A stretch of 7,446 nt of DNA from positions 8,470-15,915 of the forward strand of contig QBMP01000044.1 of NCBI GenBank assembly GCA_003242115.1, given 5' to 3'. This DNA comes from Phormidesmis priestleyi (GTDB taxonomy: Bacteria; Cyanobacteriota; Cyanobacteriia; Phormidesmidales; Phormidesmidaceae). Below are positions 1 through 6,265 of the stretch, piece by piece; the stretch's first letter is position 1, and each line of letters opens with the position of its first letter. A program made the translations under genes and the position numbers. The notes beneath the pieces are model-generated. The model was not told the origin of the DNA. It did no database searches and saw nothing but the letters and a program-made list of their open reading frames with translations.

Positions 1-1321
1 TGACCCAGTTGTGCCAAGCGTGGCCTAGCTCGTGGGCAAGGGTGATGACGTTGCTCATGGAGCCTTCGTAGGTGAGAAAAATGCGCGGCTCACGAGGGTT
101 AGGGAAATTAGCGCAGTATGCACCTGTAGCTCGGTTTGGAGTCGGTTTGCTATCTATCCAGCCTTTTTCGGCCATCATGATGGCGAAGTCGCCCATTTCG
201 GGGGTGAGGTGATTAAAGGCCCTGGCAATGAGTGCGATCGCCTCCTCAAATTCAATCCGCTCTGCCTTGTCCGCCGTCTTGTCCGCCCGGATGTTCGACT
301 TAAGACCAGACCCAAAATCAGGCGCGGGAGCCATCAAATCCCAAGGATTCATCTGCGTTTGACCGATTGCTTGAGCCATTGCCTTTAGCGCTCTGTGCCC
401 GATGCTGCGATTTTGATAAGTCGTTTCCATCAGGGCGTCTAAAGTCTCTCTTTCTATCCGACTTTGGTGGCAGCTCTTATCGAGATAGTGAAGCTGACGG
501 TGATGGCCGCGCTTTTGAGATTCTTCTAACCGCCAACCATTAATGGCATTTAGACCCGCTGCCACGGCAGTTTGCTGAGTGCGCCAAGCCGCCCGAATGC
601 CCTGCCAAGCCGCCTGCCGAGTGTCGGGTTCAGAGTCGCTTAGCAAGTTGGCGGCTGTCGCTAGTCCTATTGGTTCGCCTGCCACGTCACACTTGAGCGT
701 CCCGGCTAACTCAGTGTACAAATTTCCCCAGGTGTGGAGGCCGTTGGTCGCTAGCGCCGTAATGAGCTGCTCTTCAGCGACGCTGAGCAGTTGGTCTTTG
801 AGTTTGCGCTGGTGGTGAATGAAAAATGAGAGTTCGCTCAGGGCCGGATCGGCGAGTAGGGCGTGAATGAAGCGATCGCTCGCCCGCATTAAAAAGACGT
901 TAAACGGCGTCATCACTTCTGCAAAATCAGCGCCTAGCTTTTGCAACATGGGCTTGTAAGTGCTGGCACTTGGATCTTGGGTGTCGGTGCTAAGCGCGGT
1001 GTAGATGTAGGTGCTGACATTGCCGAGACGATCTGAAACGGCTTGCCGCTGCTGGTGAATGTCGCGAATTTGATTGATTAAAGGCTCGTATTCACTTTCG
1101 GCAATGATCTCAGCAGCGGTTTCAGCATTCATTCCAGCAGCGGTGTCAGCGGCTGGAATGAGTGTCGTGAAAAATTTGCAAGCGTTGCCCATATGGACAA
1201 TATCGCTCTTGAGAGTTTCTAGGGTACTGGCGATCAGCGGATCGCTGGTGCTGGTGAAAAAGTGGGCGTTATTCCAGGTTTGGCGAAGGCTGGTTGATGG
1301 GGTGGGGAGCGTGAGTGTCAT
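1..1321 (-). CDS. pepF: M3-family oligoendopeptidase (PepF type), C-terminal part missing at the window edge
   Basis: Reading the minus strand from the ATG at 1321 gives about 440 codons without a stop, running off the left edge. Near the end of the visible part (residues about 430-434, bases 20-34) lies HELGHAWH, preceded by a segment reading LTYEGSMSNVITLA. This is the HExxH zinc site of M3 metallopeptidases in the setting typical of oligoendopeptidase F. The two histidines bind zinc and the glutamate is the catalytic base. The third zinc ligand, a downstream glutamate, is outside the window. Family members are about 600 residues, so roughly a quarter is missing. No signal peptide is visible, so I infer a cytoplasmic enzyme that trims short peptides. 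The ATG has no clear Shine-Dalgarno; the bases before it are ACCAAACCCCT. An in-frame TTG lies 11 codons upstream but is less attractive. Residues about 55-70 hold a small alanine-rich duplication. Family assignment is firm; the pepF symbol is by similarity of type only. Confidence 0.9.
   Translation of the reverse strand, partial: MTLTLPTPSTSLRQTWNNAHFFTSTSDPLIASTLETLKSDIVHMGNACKFFTTLIPAADTAAGMNAETAAEIIAESEYEPLINQIRDIHQQRQAVSDRLGNVSTYIYTALSTDTQDPSASTYKPMLQKLGADFAEVMTPFNVFLMRASDRFIHALLADPALSELSFFIHHQRKLKDQLLSVAEEQLITALATNGLHTWGNLYTELAGTLKCDVAGEPIGLATAANLLSDSEPDTRQAAWQGIRAAWRTQQTAVAAGLNAINGWRLEESQKRGHHRQLHYLDKSCHQSRIERETLDALMETTYQNRSIGHRALKAMAQAIGQTQMNPWDLMAPAPDFGSGLKSNIRADKTADKAERIEFEEAIALIARAFNHLTPEMGDFAIMMAEKGWIDSKPTPNRATGAYCANFPNPREPRIFLTYEGSMSNVITLAHELGHAWHNWV
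1111..1150. repeat. Imperfect 24-bp-period duplication inside the oligoendopeptidase gene
   Basis: A 16-base segment at 1111-1126 (CAGCAGCGGTTTCAGC) recurs at 1135-1150 with one mismatch, a period of 24 bases. On the coding minus strand this gives two 8-residue units, ADTAAGMN followed by AETAAEII. The second copy also lies within a 9-bp inverted repeat, CATTCCAGC at 1130-1138 and GCTGGAATG at 1152-1160. The duplication keeps the reading frame and adds an alanine-rich linker in the non-catalytic N-terminal region. It is probably neutral. Confidence 0.6.
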
Positions 1322-1554
1322 AGGGGTTTGGTCGTGAGTTTGGCTAATTCTCAAGAGCCGACTGGTTTACAATTGAGCGTAAGCTGTAATATAAGTTGAT
1401 TTATTTATAGTAGATAACCAGTTCATCGTTAGTCCAGCGATCGCCGGTCAGCGATCGTTAGTCAACCAAAAGCAACTCACTATATAAAAGCTCATCATAA
1501 AACAATGTTCTATTTAGCATCCGAATCTTAAATTGTCAGTCGAGGAACTTTTTC
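1322..1554. promoter_or_regulatory. Divergent upstream region between the oligoendopeptidase and the phosphoketolase-like gene
   Basis: This 233-base region has no coding sequence I can support and must hold the promoters of both flanking genes. It is more AT-rich than the genes. The best plus-strand -10 candidate is TATATAAA at 1481-1488, about 70 bases before the ATG at 1555, but no good -35 lies 16-19 bases upstream. On the minus strand, TATAAA- and TATATT-like runs occur between about 1385 and 1415 and could serve the peptidase gene. The Shine-Dalgarno of the plus-strand gene is GAGGA at 1542-1546, with an 8-base spacer to the ATG. The exact promoters are guesses. Confidence 0.5.
1425..1463. 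repeat. Paired short direct repeats upstream of the phosphoketolase-like gene
   Basis: The 10-mer ATCGTTAGTC occurs at 1425-1434 and again at 1454-1463, 29 bases apart. Between and overlapping these, CAGCGATCG occurs at 1435-1443 and 1449-1457, 14 bases apart; the first of these is part of a full HIP1 site at 1437-1444. The block lies just upstream of the candidate -10 at 1481, where a regulator could bind. It could equally be a small duplication around HIP1 with no function. Confidence 0.5.
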
Positions 1555-3780
1555 ATGACCGCAGCCGTTTCTAAGTCATCTACAGCCGCTTCCATCCCTG
1601 CTTTTTGTGAGGGCATTCAGCATTTCGCTTCACCGACCGCTGAGTTTGAGCAATATGGGCAATCGGCAGCGATTGGAGAAGATCAGGTAGCGATCGCCTC
1701 ACCGAGCGATCCAGCGGCGATCTATCAAACTTTGCTCGCTGCCGATGCCTTGCGCTACCTGACGCTGCATGTCACCGCGAGTAAGCAATCGGGCCATCCG
1801 GGCGGCTTTGCCAGCATTGCCGATGCTATAGCGGCGCTGGTTATGCTGGGCTACAAAAATCTGATTACCGAAGTGGGCCACCATGCGCCTGGGTTCTACA
1901 GCACCGTTTTCATGGATAGCTCCCTAGAAGCGATGGGCATTAAGACTGTGCAGCAACTCGGTGATAGATTTCGCGAAACGCACGGGCTTTTGGGTCACCT
2001 TTCGGGTCAAATTCCTGGATTGCTAAGTCCCGCTGGCCCGCTGGGTCAGGGGCAGCACTTTGCGATGGCGGCGGCTAAGCTGCACCGCGATCAGCTATTT
2101 CCCGTCACTATTGGCGATGGCGGCTTGGGCGAACCCTACATCATGAGCAGCCTCGCTCATTTCAATACGATTTACCCACAGGTGACGAACTATCTGCCGA
2201 TTTTGGTGTGGAATGGGTTTTCGCAGGAGCATCACAGCATTGTCTCGACCTATAGCAATCAGCAGATGACGGCTTACTGGAGCGGCAACGGCTTCGCTAA
2301 GGTGATTTTGATTGATGCCAAAGACTACGATGACGCTAATCAATCTGGGCCTTACGTCGATAGCACGGCTTTTTCAATGAAGCAGCGCTTGGCCTTTACC
2401 CAAGCGATTTTGACAGCGACCGATACGGCGGCTAAGTCGGCGTTGGGCGGCACGCAAACGGTATTAATTGTCAAACAGCTTAAAGGGGCGGGTGTGCATA
2501 AGCGCGGGGCGCAGTCGCATAACCTCTATCCTGGTGACAGCCTTGATAAAGACTATATTGCTGAGGCGCTGAAGGCGAGAGCATTGCCTGCTGCGGGCTG
2601 GGATTTGGTGCGGACGAATTTTGCGCGATCGCACGCTGGCCCTGCGGCCAAAACCGCTGTCACCGAATCCGTGCTACCGCTAGCCGATCTTGGGGCGCTG
2701 CCGCTCAATGAATTTGAAGTAGGCACTGACAACAAACAGGTGGCAACCACCACAATGGGCCTACTGGTCGCTCACGTAGGTCAGCACGATCCCAATTTTG
2801 TTGTCACCAATGCTGACGGCAACGCTGCTTCAGGGCTTAACAACATTAACCAAGCGCTCAAAATTATTCATCCCACCTCAGATGACACCTACTTTCAGGG
2901 GCCGCAAGGTCAGGTCTATGAGCCCTTGAGTGAAGATGCCTGTGCTGGTTTGGCCGCTGCGCAAGCGCTGATGGGGGCGCGGAGTTTGTGGTGTTCTTAC
3001 GAATCTTTTGCGATTAACGGCCTGCCGATTTGGCAGACGACGACTCAGGCAATGGCCGAACTGCGCCGCCCGACGCCCTCTACAATCTGTCTGTTTACCG
3101 CAGGGGCGTTGGAGCAAGGGCGCAATGGCTGGACGCATCAGCGCCCGGAGGTGGAAAATTATTTTGCGGCAATGATGCGCAATGGCAATATCTTTCCGCT
3201 GTTTCCAATTGATGCTAACAGTATTCAGGTTTGCTACGACTGGGCGATCGCTACTAAAAACAAAGGCATTGTAATCACCGCTAGCAAGTCTGCTTTACCC
3301 ATTCGCACCACCTTTGCCCAAACTCAAACAGCGCTAGCCAAAGGGGCAATTGTTCTACAAGAAACGCCTAGAGAAAAAACCGTTGTCTTTGGCGTAATCG
3401 GCGACATGATGCTGATTCCGGTAATTGATGCCGCGAGAGCTTTAAACGAACTGGGTATTGGCTCCAAGATTGTTGCAATTATTAGCCCTAGACGGCTGTA
3501 TCGCTCTAGTGACGTGGCTTGGCAAAGCTGCTCTGAGGCCGATGGAGAGTTTATGAGTGATGCTGATTTTGACGAACTGTTTGAGGGCGATGCGCTGCTT
3601 GGCGTGACAGGCGGTGCGAGTGCGATGGTGGAGCCGCTGATGCTGCGCAGTTCGCTACCGAGAGATGTGTTCGCTTGGAAACGCGGTGAGACTGCGGCTA
3701 GTGCGGGCGATTTGTTTATCTTTAATGGATTGAGCGCCGAGAAGTTAGCCGCTAGGGCGCAGGAACTGTTGGCGCTGTAG
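1555..3780 (+). CDS. Divergent phosphoketolase / transketolase-like thiamine-diphosphate enzyme
   Basis: A 741-residue protein with the two-domain core of the transketolase/phosphoketolase superfamily plus a C-terminal domain (about 600-741). Residues 1-50 look like a poorly conserved leader. SGHPGG (79-84) and GPLGQG (161-166) resemble transketolase. Other motifs match phosphoketolase: GDG (187-189) followed by LPILVWNGF (214-222), the ThDP/metal motif; YEPLSEDAC (455-463), with E460 the likely cofactor-activating glutamate; SYESF (481-485); RRP (504-506); EQGRNGWTHQ (520-529); and ASKSALP (576-582). Histidines at 81, 109/110, 148, 322 and 528 sit where phosphoketolases have catalytic histidines. 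The phosphoketolase QDHNG segment is QGRNG here, replacing one histidine with arginine. By family the reaction would be phosphate-dependent cleavage of a sugar phosphate to acetyl phosphate, or a two-carbon ketol transfer; which one is inference. At 741 residues it is shorter than typical phosphoketolases (about 800). The start is supported by GAGGA eight bases upstream. It is probably monocistronic, with its own terminator; no acetate kinase or phosphotransacetylase gene is adjacent. Confidence 0.85.
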   Translation: MTAAVSKSSTAASIPAFCEGIQHFASPTAEFEQYGQSAAIGEDQVAIASPSDPAAIYQTLLAADALRYLTLHVTASKQSGHPGGFASIADAIAALVMLGYKNLITEVGHHAPGFYSTVFMDSSLEAMGIKTVQQLGDRFRETHGLLGHLSGQIPGLLSPAGPLGQGQHFAMAAAKLHRDQLFPVTIGDGGLGEPYIMSSLAHFNTIYPQVTNYLPILVWNGFSQEHHSIVSTYSNQQMTAYWSGNGFAKVILIDAKDYDDANQSGPYVDSTAFSMKQRLAFTQAILTATDTAAKSALGGTQTVLIVKQLKGAGVHKRGAQSHNLYPGDSLDKDYIAEALKARALPAAGWDLVRTNFARSHAGPAAKTAVTESVLPLADLGALPLNEFEVGTDNKQVATTTMGLLVAHVGQHDPNFVVTNADGNAASGLNNINQALKIIHPTSDDTYFQGPQGQVYEPLSEDACAGLAAAQALMGARSLWCSYESFAINGLPIWQTTTQAMAELRRPTPSTICLFTAGALEQGRNGWTHQRPEVENYFAAMMRNGNIFPLFPIDANSIQVCYDWAIATKNKGIVITASKSALPIRTTFAQTQTALAKGAIVLQETPREKTVVFGVIGDMMLIPVIDAARALNELGIGSKIVAIISPRRLYRSSDVAWQSCSEADGEFMSDADFDELFEGDALLGVTGGASAMVEPLMLRSSLPRDVFAWKRGETAASAGDLFIFNGLSAEKLAARAQELLAL

Positions 3781-3854
3781 AGACTGTCCGCTTGGTTAGA
3801 CTGTCCGTTTGGTTAGACTGTCCGTTTGGTTAGACTGTCCGTTTGGTTAGACTG
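3781..3854. repeat. 17-bp tandem repeat, four full copies plus a 6-base partial, starting right after a stop codon
   Basis: Units are 3781-3797, 3798-3814, 3815-3831 and 3832-3848, followed by the partial AGACTG at 3849-3854. The consensus is AGACTGTCCGTTTGGTT. The first unit differs by a single C for T at its eleventh base; the other three are identical. The array begins on the base after the TAG of the phosphoketolase-like gene and ends 8 bases before the terminator hairpin, so it is transcribed as the 3' untranslated region. Seventeen is not a multiple of three, so it is not degraded coding repeat of that frame. I see no strong internal hairpin in the unit. Near-identity of units points to recent slippage expansion. 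Confidence 0.95.
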
Positions 3855-3862
3855 GGGTTCGC

Positions 3863-3898
3863 TGATACAGGCTTTCTGATGAAAGCCTGTATCATTTT
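3863..3898 (+). terminator. Rho-independent terminator of the phosphoketolase-like gene
   Basis: A perfect 14-bp stem is formed by TGATACAGGCTTTC (3863-3876) and GAAAGCCTGTATCA (3881-3894) around the 4-base loop TGAT, followed at once by TTTT (3895-3898). The U-tract is short but the stem is strong. There is no matching T-run on the opposite strand, so it should act on plus-strand transcripts only. It separates the upstream gene from the SDR gene, which therefore probably has its own promoter in 3899-3968. Confidence 0.85.
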
Positions 3899-3968
3899 CA
3901 GACAGGCGGGCGAGTGAGATATTGAGGCATTGCGCTTAGTCTGATTGGATAGTTAAGGAAATCAGGTT

Positions 3969-4874
3969 ATGAAAGCTGCCATTATTGGTTGCGGCTATGT
4001 CGGCAAAACGGTTGCTGAATATTGGCAACAGCAAAAGCTGAGTGTGCTAGTGACCACGACACAGCAAGAACGGGTCAGCGAGCTAGCGGCGGTTGCGCAC
4101 AAAGTTGTTGTGCTGATGGGGACAGATGCGAACAAGCTGCAAGCGGCGTTAGCGGATTGCGATGTAGCGCTGCTGTGCGTAGGCTCGAAGCGCGGGGCTA
4201 GCTACGCGAATACTTATTTAGGGACGGCTCGGACGCTGGCGCAGGTATTGCCGAATACGGCTGTGAAACAGGTGATCTATACCAGCACTTGCTCAGTGTA
4301 TGGTCAGCATGATGGGGCTTGGGTGAATGAGCTGATGCCACCGATGCCGATGACGGAAAATGGGCGAGTAATTGAGCAGACTGAGCAGGTGCTATTGGCG
4401 GCGACGACGCCTGAGCGTAGGGTTTGCATTCTGCGCTTAGGGGGCATTTATGGGCCGGGGCGATCGCTCAAAAAAATCTACGCTCGCGCCGCCGGTACCA
4501 CCCGCCCCGGCAGCGGCGAAGAAGCCACCAATTGGGTACATCTCAATGACATCGTTGGTGGGATTGAGTGGGCAAGGCAGCAGCAGCTAGCGGGCATTTA
4601 TAACCTAGTGCAAGATGAGGTGCCGACGGTGCGATCGCTGATTACGAGAGTGTGCGATCGCTATCAGCTAGCTCCGGTATTGTGGGATGCATTGTGGGAT
4701 GAGCAGAGGGTGAGCGATCGCCGCAAAAATGTGCGGATTTCAAATGCCAAAATCAAAAGCACAGGCTACACGTTTGTTCATCCTCAGTTTTGGCTGGCGT
4801 CAGAGTTTGATCCTGAGCTGGATCGCGAATTAGACACTGAGTCGGATGCTGGCTCTAAGACTAAGCTGGCGTAG
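3969..4874 (+). CDS. Atypical SDR-family protein, NAD-dependent epimerase/dehydratase-like
   Basis: A 301-residue protein with an N-terminal Rossmann fold. It opens with GCGYVG (7-12), the dinucleotide-binding glycine motif. Then come CDVALLCVG (64-72), YTSTCSVYG (104-112), LRLGGIYGPGR (155-165) and NWVHLNDIV (188-196), all in the order of extended SDR epimerases such as the YeeZ-like group. The usual catalytic YxxxK is missing. The matching segment PMTENGRVIEQTE (127-139) has asparagine 131 for tyrosine and isoleucine 135 for lysine, as in atypical SDRs. It probably binds NAD(P), but substrate and reaction cannot be told. The start is supported by AAGGAA at 3955-3960, eight bases before the ATG. 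Residues about 277-301 are an acidic low-complexity tail (ELDRELDTESD). The last 91 bases overlap the convergent minus-strand gene. Four HIP1 palindromes fall within the second half of the gene. Confidence 0.85.
   Translation: MKAAIIGCGYVGKTVAEYWQQQKLSVLVTTTQQERVSELAAVAHKVVVLMGTDANKLQAALADCDVALLCVGSKRGASYANTYLGTARTLAQVLPNTAVKQVIYTSTCSVYGQHDGAWVNELMPPMPMTENGRVIEQTEQVLLAATTPERRVCILRLGGIYGPGRSLKKIYARAAGTTRPGSGEEATNWVHLNDIVGGIEWARQQQLAGIYNLVQDEVPTVRSLITRVCDRYQLAPVLWDALWDEQRVSDRRKNVRISNAKIKSTGYTFVHPQFWLASEFDPELDRELDTESDAGSKTKLA
4460..4721. repeat. Cluster of four HIP1 palindromes (GCGATCGC) within the SDR gene
   Basis: Exact GCGATCGC octamers start at 4460, 4631, 4654 and 4714, so four lie in 262 bases, against about one per 620 bases over the window. 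Depending on frame they encode RSL, RSL, CDRY and SDR. HIP1 is the abundant cyanobacterial palindrome, linked in the literature to DNA methylation and possibly repair; no role specific to this gene follows. Confidence 0.9.
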
Positions 4875-5149
4875 TCTTGATCAGACGCGATCGCCACTCG
4901 CCACTCGCTGGCCGAATCAAGTTCGCTAATGGCCTCCAGGTGGGCTGCTTTTAGGCTGGCGACGACGGTATTGAGCTGTTCTTCTGAGCAGGCTTCTATC
5001 AGCGCTCCCAGCACTTCTGCGGCATTGGCAGCGCCTTGGCCCAAAAACGGGCTCAATCCCCACACGTCTTCCACCCAATCTTTAGCGTCTGCGCTTTCAA
5101 ACATGAAGTCATAGAGGAGTTTTTTGGCAGTTTTACGGCTCACGGTCAT
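4784..5149 (-). CDS. Small protein of unknown function, convergent with and overlapping the SDR gene
   Basis: A 121-residue reading frame from ATG at 5149 to TGA at 4784-4786. I do not recognise a family. Residues 1-90 look like a compact soluble helical protein: basic start (MTVSRKTAKKLL), then WVEDVWGLSPFLGQG (25-39), an alanine-rich helix (40-53) and EEQLNTVVASLKAAHLEAI (56-74). There is no signal peptide or membrane span. Residues from about 93 on are serine-rich and fall wholly within the overlap with the SDR gene, so the tail is probably not part of the fold. A Shine-Dalgarno-like AAAGGA is at 5166-5161, with an 11-base spacer, slightly long. Support for it being real: the opposite strand has no credible gene over 4875-5149, the core has balanced protein-like composition, and it forms a divergent pair with the bestrophin gene. 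Homologue conservation could not be checked. Confidence 0.65.
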   Translation of the reverse strand: MTVSRKTAKKLLYDFMFESADAKDWVEDVWGLSPFLGQGAANAAEVLGALIEACSEEQLNTVVASLKAAHLEAISELDSASEWRVAIASDQDYASLVLEPASDSVSNSRSSSGSNSDASQN

Positions 5150-5260
5150 GAAACTTGCTGTCCTTTTGCTTGTCTTTCAATTGGCTATAATCTCTAGCCT
5201 ACCAACTCACGAGGCGATAGAATTCTCTTCAGCAACCAATTTATCAAGCGACAGCGAGCG
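5150..5260. promoter_or_regulatory. Divergent promoter region with a consensus TATAAT for the bestrophin gene
   Basis: This 111-base gap separates the start of the minus-strand small gene from the start of the plus-strand channel gene. A perfect -10 hexamer TATAAT lies at 5186-5191, placing a plus-strand transcript start near 5198 and a leader of about 60 bases. No good -35 is found at normal spacing; the nearest is TTTTGC at 5164-5169, so it may be an activator-dependent (type 2) promoter. The minus-strand promoter is not obvious. Confidence 0.55.
5183..5199. promoter_or_regulatory. Inverted repeat over the -10 box, possible operator
   Basis: GGCTA (5183-5187) and TAGCC (5195-5199) form an inverted repeat around the 7-base centre TAATCTC, and the left arm overlaps the TATAAT box at 5186-5191. 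This placement would suit a repressor of the bestrophin gene and perhaps of the divergent small gene. The arms are only 5 bases, so chance is possible. Confidence 0.3.
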
Positions 5261-6265
5261 ATGACAGAAGCGGCTCAGCTCAGGTGGTTTTTTTCGGCGC
5301 TGCGGTTGCAGGGTTCGATTCTGCCGAGAATTTTGCCGCGTATGGCGCTGTTTTGTGGGCTGTCGCTGGGGGTAGTGGCGACCTATCAGCAGGGGCTGTG
5401 GACTAATAGCGATGATTTGAAGGCGTTGACTGGGAATGTGGCCTGCAATTTGGTGTTGGGTTTGCTGCTGGTGTTTCGCACGAATACGGCTTATGAGCGC
5501 TTTTGGGAAGGGCGAAAGGCTTGGGGAAGCTTGGTGATTACGACGCGCAATTTGGCCAGAGAAATTCAGGTGAGTGTAGATGCCCCGCTGGCAGCGGATC
5601 AAGCAGAAAAAAAGCGGGCGCTGAATCGGTTGGTGAGTTTTGCCATAGCGACCAAATGCTATCTCCGTCAAGAATCTCCTATTGATGAACTCAAAGATCT
5701 GCTAGCGGCAGCAGATCTGGATCAAATTAAGCTGGCTCATCGCCCCCCACAGCTCGTGACCTTTTGGCTGAGCCATTACGTACAGCAGCAGTTTCAGCAA
5801 CAGCATATGACCGCTCGGCAAAGAAGCGATATCAACGCTGGGATTAATACCCTAGTCGAAGCACTGAGCGGCTGTGAGCGCATTATCAAAACGCCGATGC
5901 CGCTGTCATATGGAATTTATCTCAAGCGGTTGACGCTCTTGTATTGTCTGCTGCTACCGCTCGGCTTGGCCGGTCAGCTCGGCTGGTGGACACCCGCCGT
6001 AATTGCCGTTGTGAGCTTTGTGCTGCTAGGCGTCGAAGAAATTGGCAACGAAATTGAAGATCCGTTTGGCTACGACTTTAACGATCTCAAGCTAGATGAT
6101 ATCTGCCATACCCTTCGTCAAGACATTAAGAGCACACTGGCGTTTGGGGCTGATGGTGTTTTGTTGGCGGCGGCATCGGTAGAGGATCTGTTGGCAGCGA
6201 GTCCGCTGGAAGAGAATCCAACGAAAGAGAATTTGGAGAAAGAGAATTTACTGAAGCAGGACTAG
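5261..6265 (+). CDS. Bestrophin-family (UPF0187/YneE-like) anion channel
   Basis: A 334-residue membrane protein. Two signatures of the bacterial bestrophin family are clear: FRTNTAYERFWEGRKAWG (72-89), just after the second membrane span, and EEIGNEIEDPFGYDFNDL (259-276), after the last span. Predicted membrane segments are at about 28-45, 57-73, 224-240 and 243-262, with a soluble helical stretch between the second and third (about 90-215). This is the bestrophin layout, which forms pentameric chloride or other anion channels; algal relatives are implicated in bicarbonate movement at the thylakoid. That role here would be inference. The Shine-Dalgarno is weak (GCGAGCG just before the ATG). 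The last 140 bases, about residues 289-334, overlap the convergent NAD synthetase gene and encode a repetitive acidic/lysine tail (ENPTKENLEKENLLKQD) that is not part of the conserved channel. No terminator follows. Confidence 0.9.
   Translation: MTEAAQLRWFFSALRLQGSILPRILPRMALFCGLSLGVVATYQQGLWTNSDDLKALTGNVACNLVLGLLLVFRTNTAYERFWEGRKAWGSLVITTRNLAREIQVSVDAPLAADQAEKKRALNRLVSFAIATKCYLRQESPIDELKDLLAAADLDQIKLAHRPPQLVTFWLSHYVQQQFQQQHMTARQRSDINAGINTLVEALSGCERIIKTPMPLSYGIYLKRLTLLYCLLLPLGLAGQLGWWTPAVIAVVSFVLLGVEEIGNEIEDPFGYDFNDLKLDDICHTLRQDIKSTLAFGADGVLLAAASVEDLLAASPLEENPTKENLEKENLLKQD

Noticed and set aside
32..1337. Plus-strand open frames at 32-388, 579-818 and 1074-1337
   Set aside because: They lie opposite the continuous oligoendopeptidase frame, which carries the HELGH motif, and have no recognisable domains or ribosome sites.
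1366..1381. TTTACAAT at 1366-1373 as half of an RpaB HLR1 site
   Set aside because: HLR1 needs a second similar octamer two bases later; the sequence there is AGCGTAAG, a poor match.
1699..3212. Short frames on both strands within the phosphoketolase-like gene
   Set aside because: All are shadows of a fully supported 741-residue gene with motifs along its length.
3781..3854. The tandem repeat as a CRISPR array
   Set aside because: Units are directly adjacent with no spacers and are only 17 bases long.
3936..3952. TTAGTCTGATTGGATAG as a decayed extra copy of the 17-bp repeat
   Set aside because: It resembles the unit only with gaps and several mismatches, which chance can explain.
5207..5671. 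Minus-strand 154-residue frame opposite the bestrophin gene
   Set aside because: It is antisense to the conserved channel signatures, and its composition (rich in Gln, Arg, His, Ser) is typical of a shadow frame.
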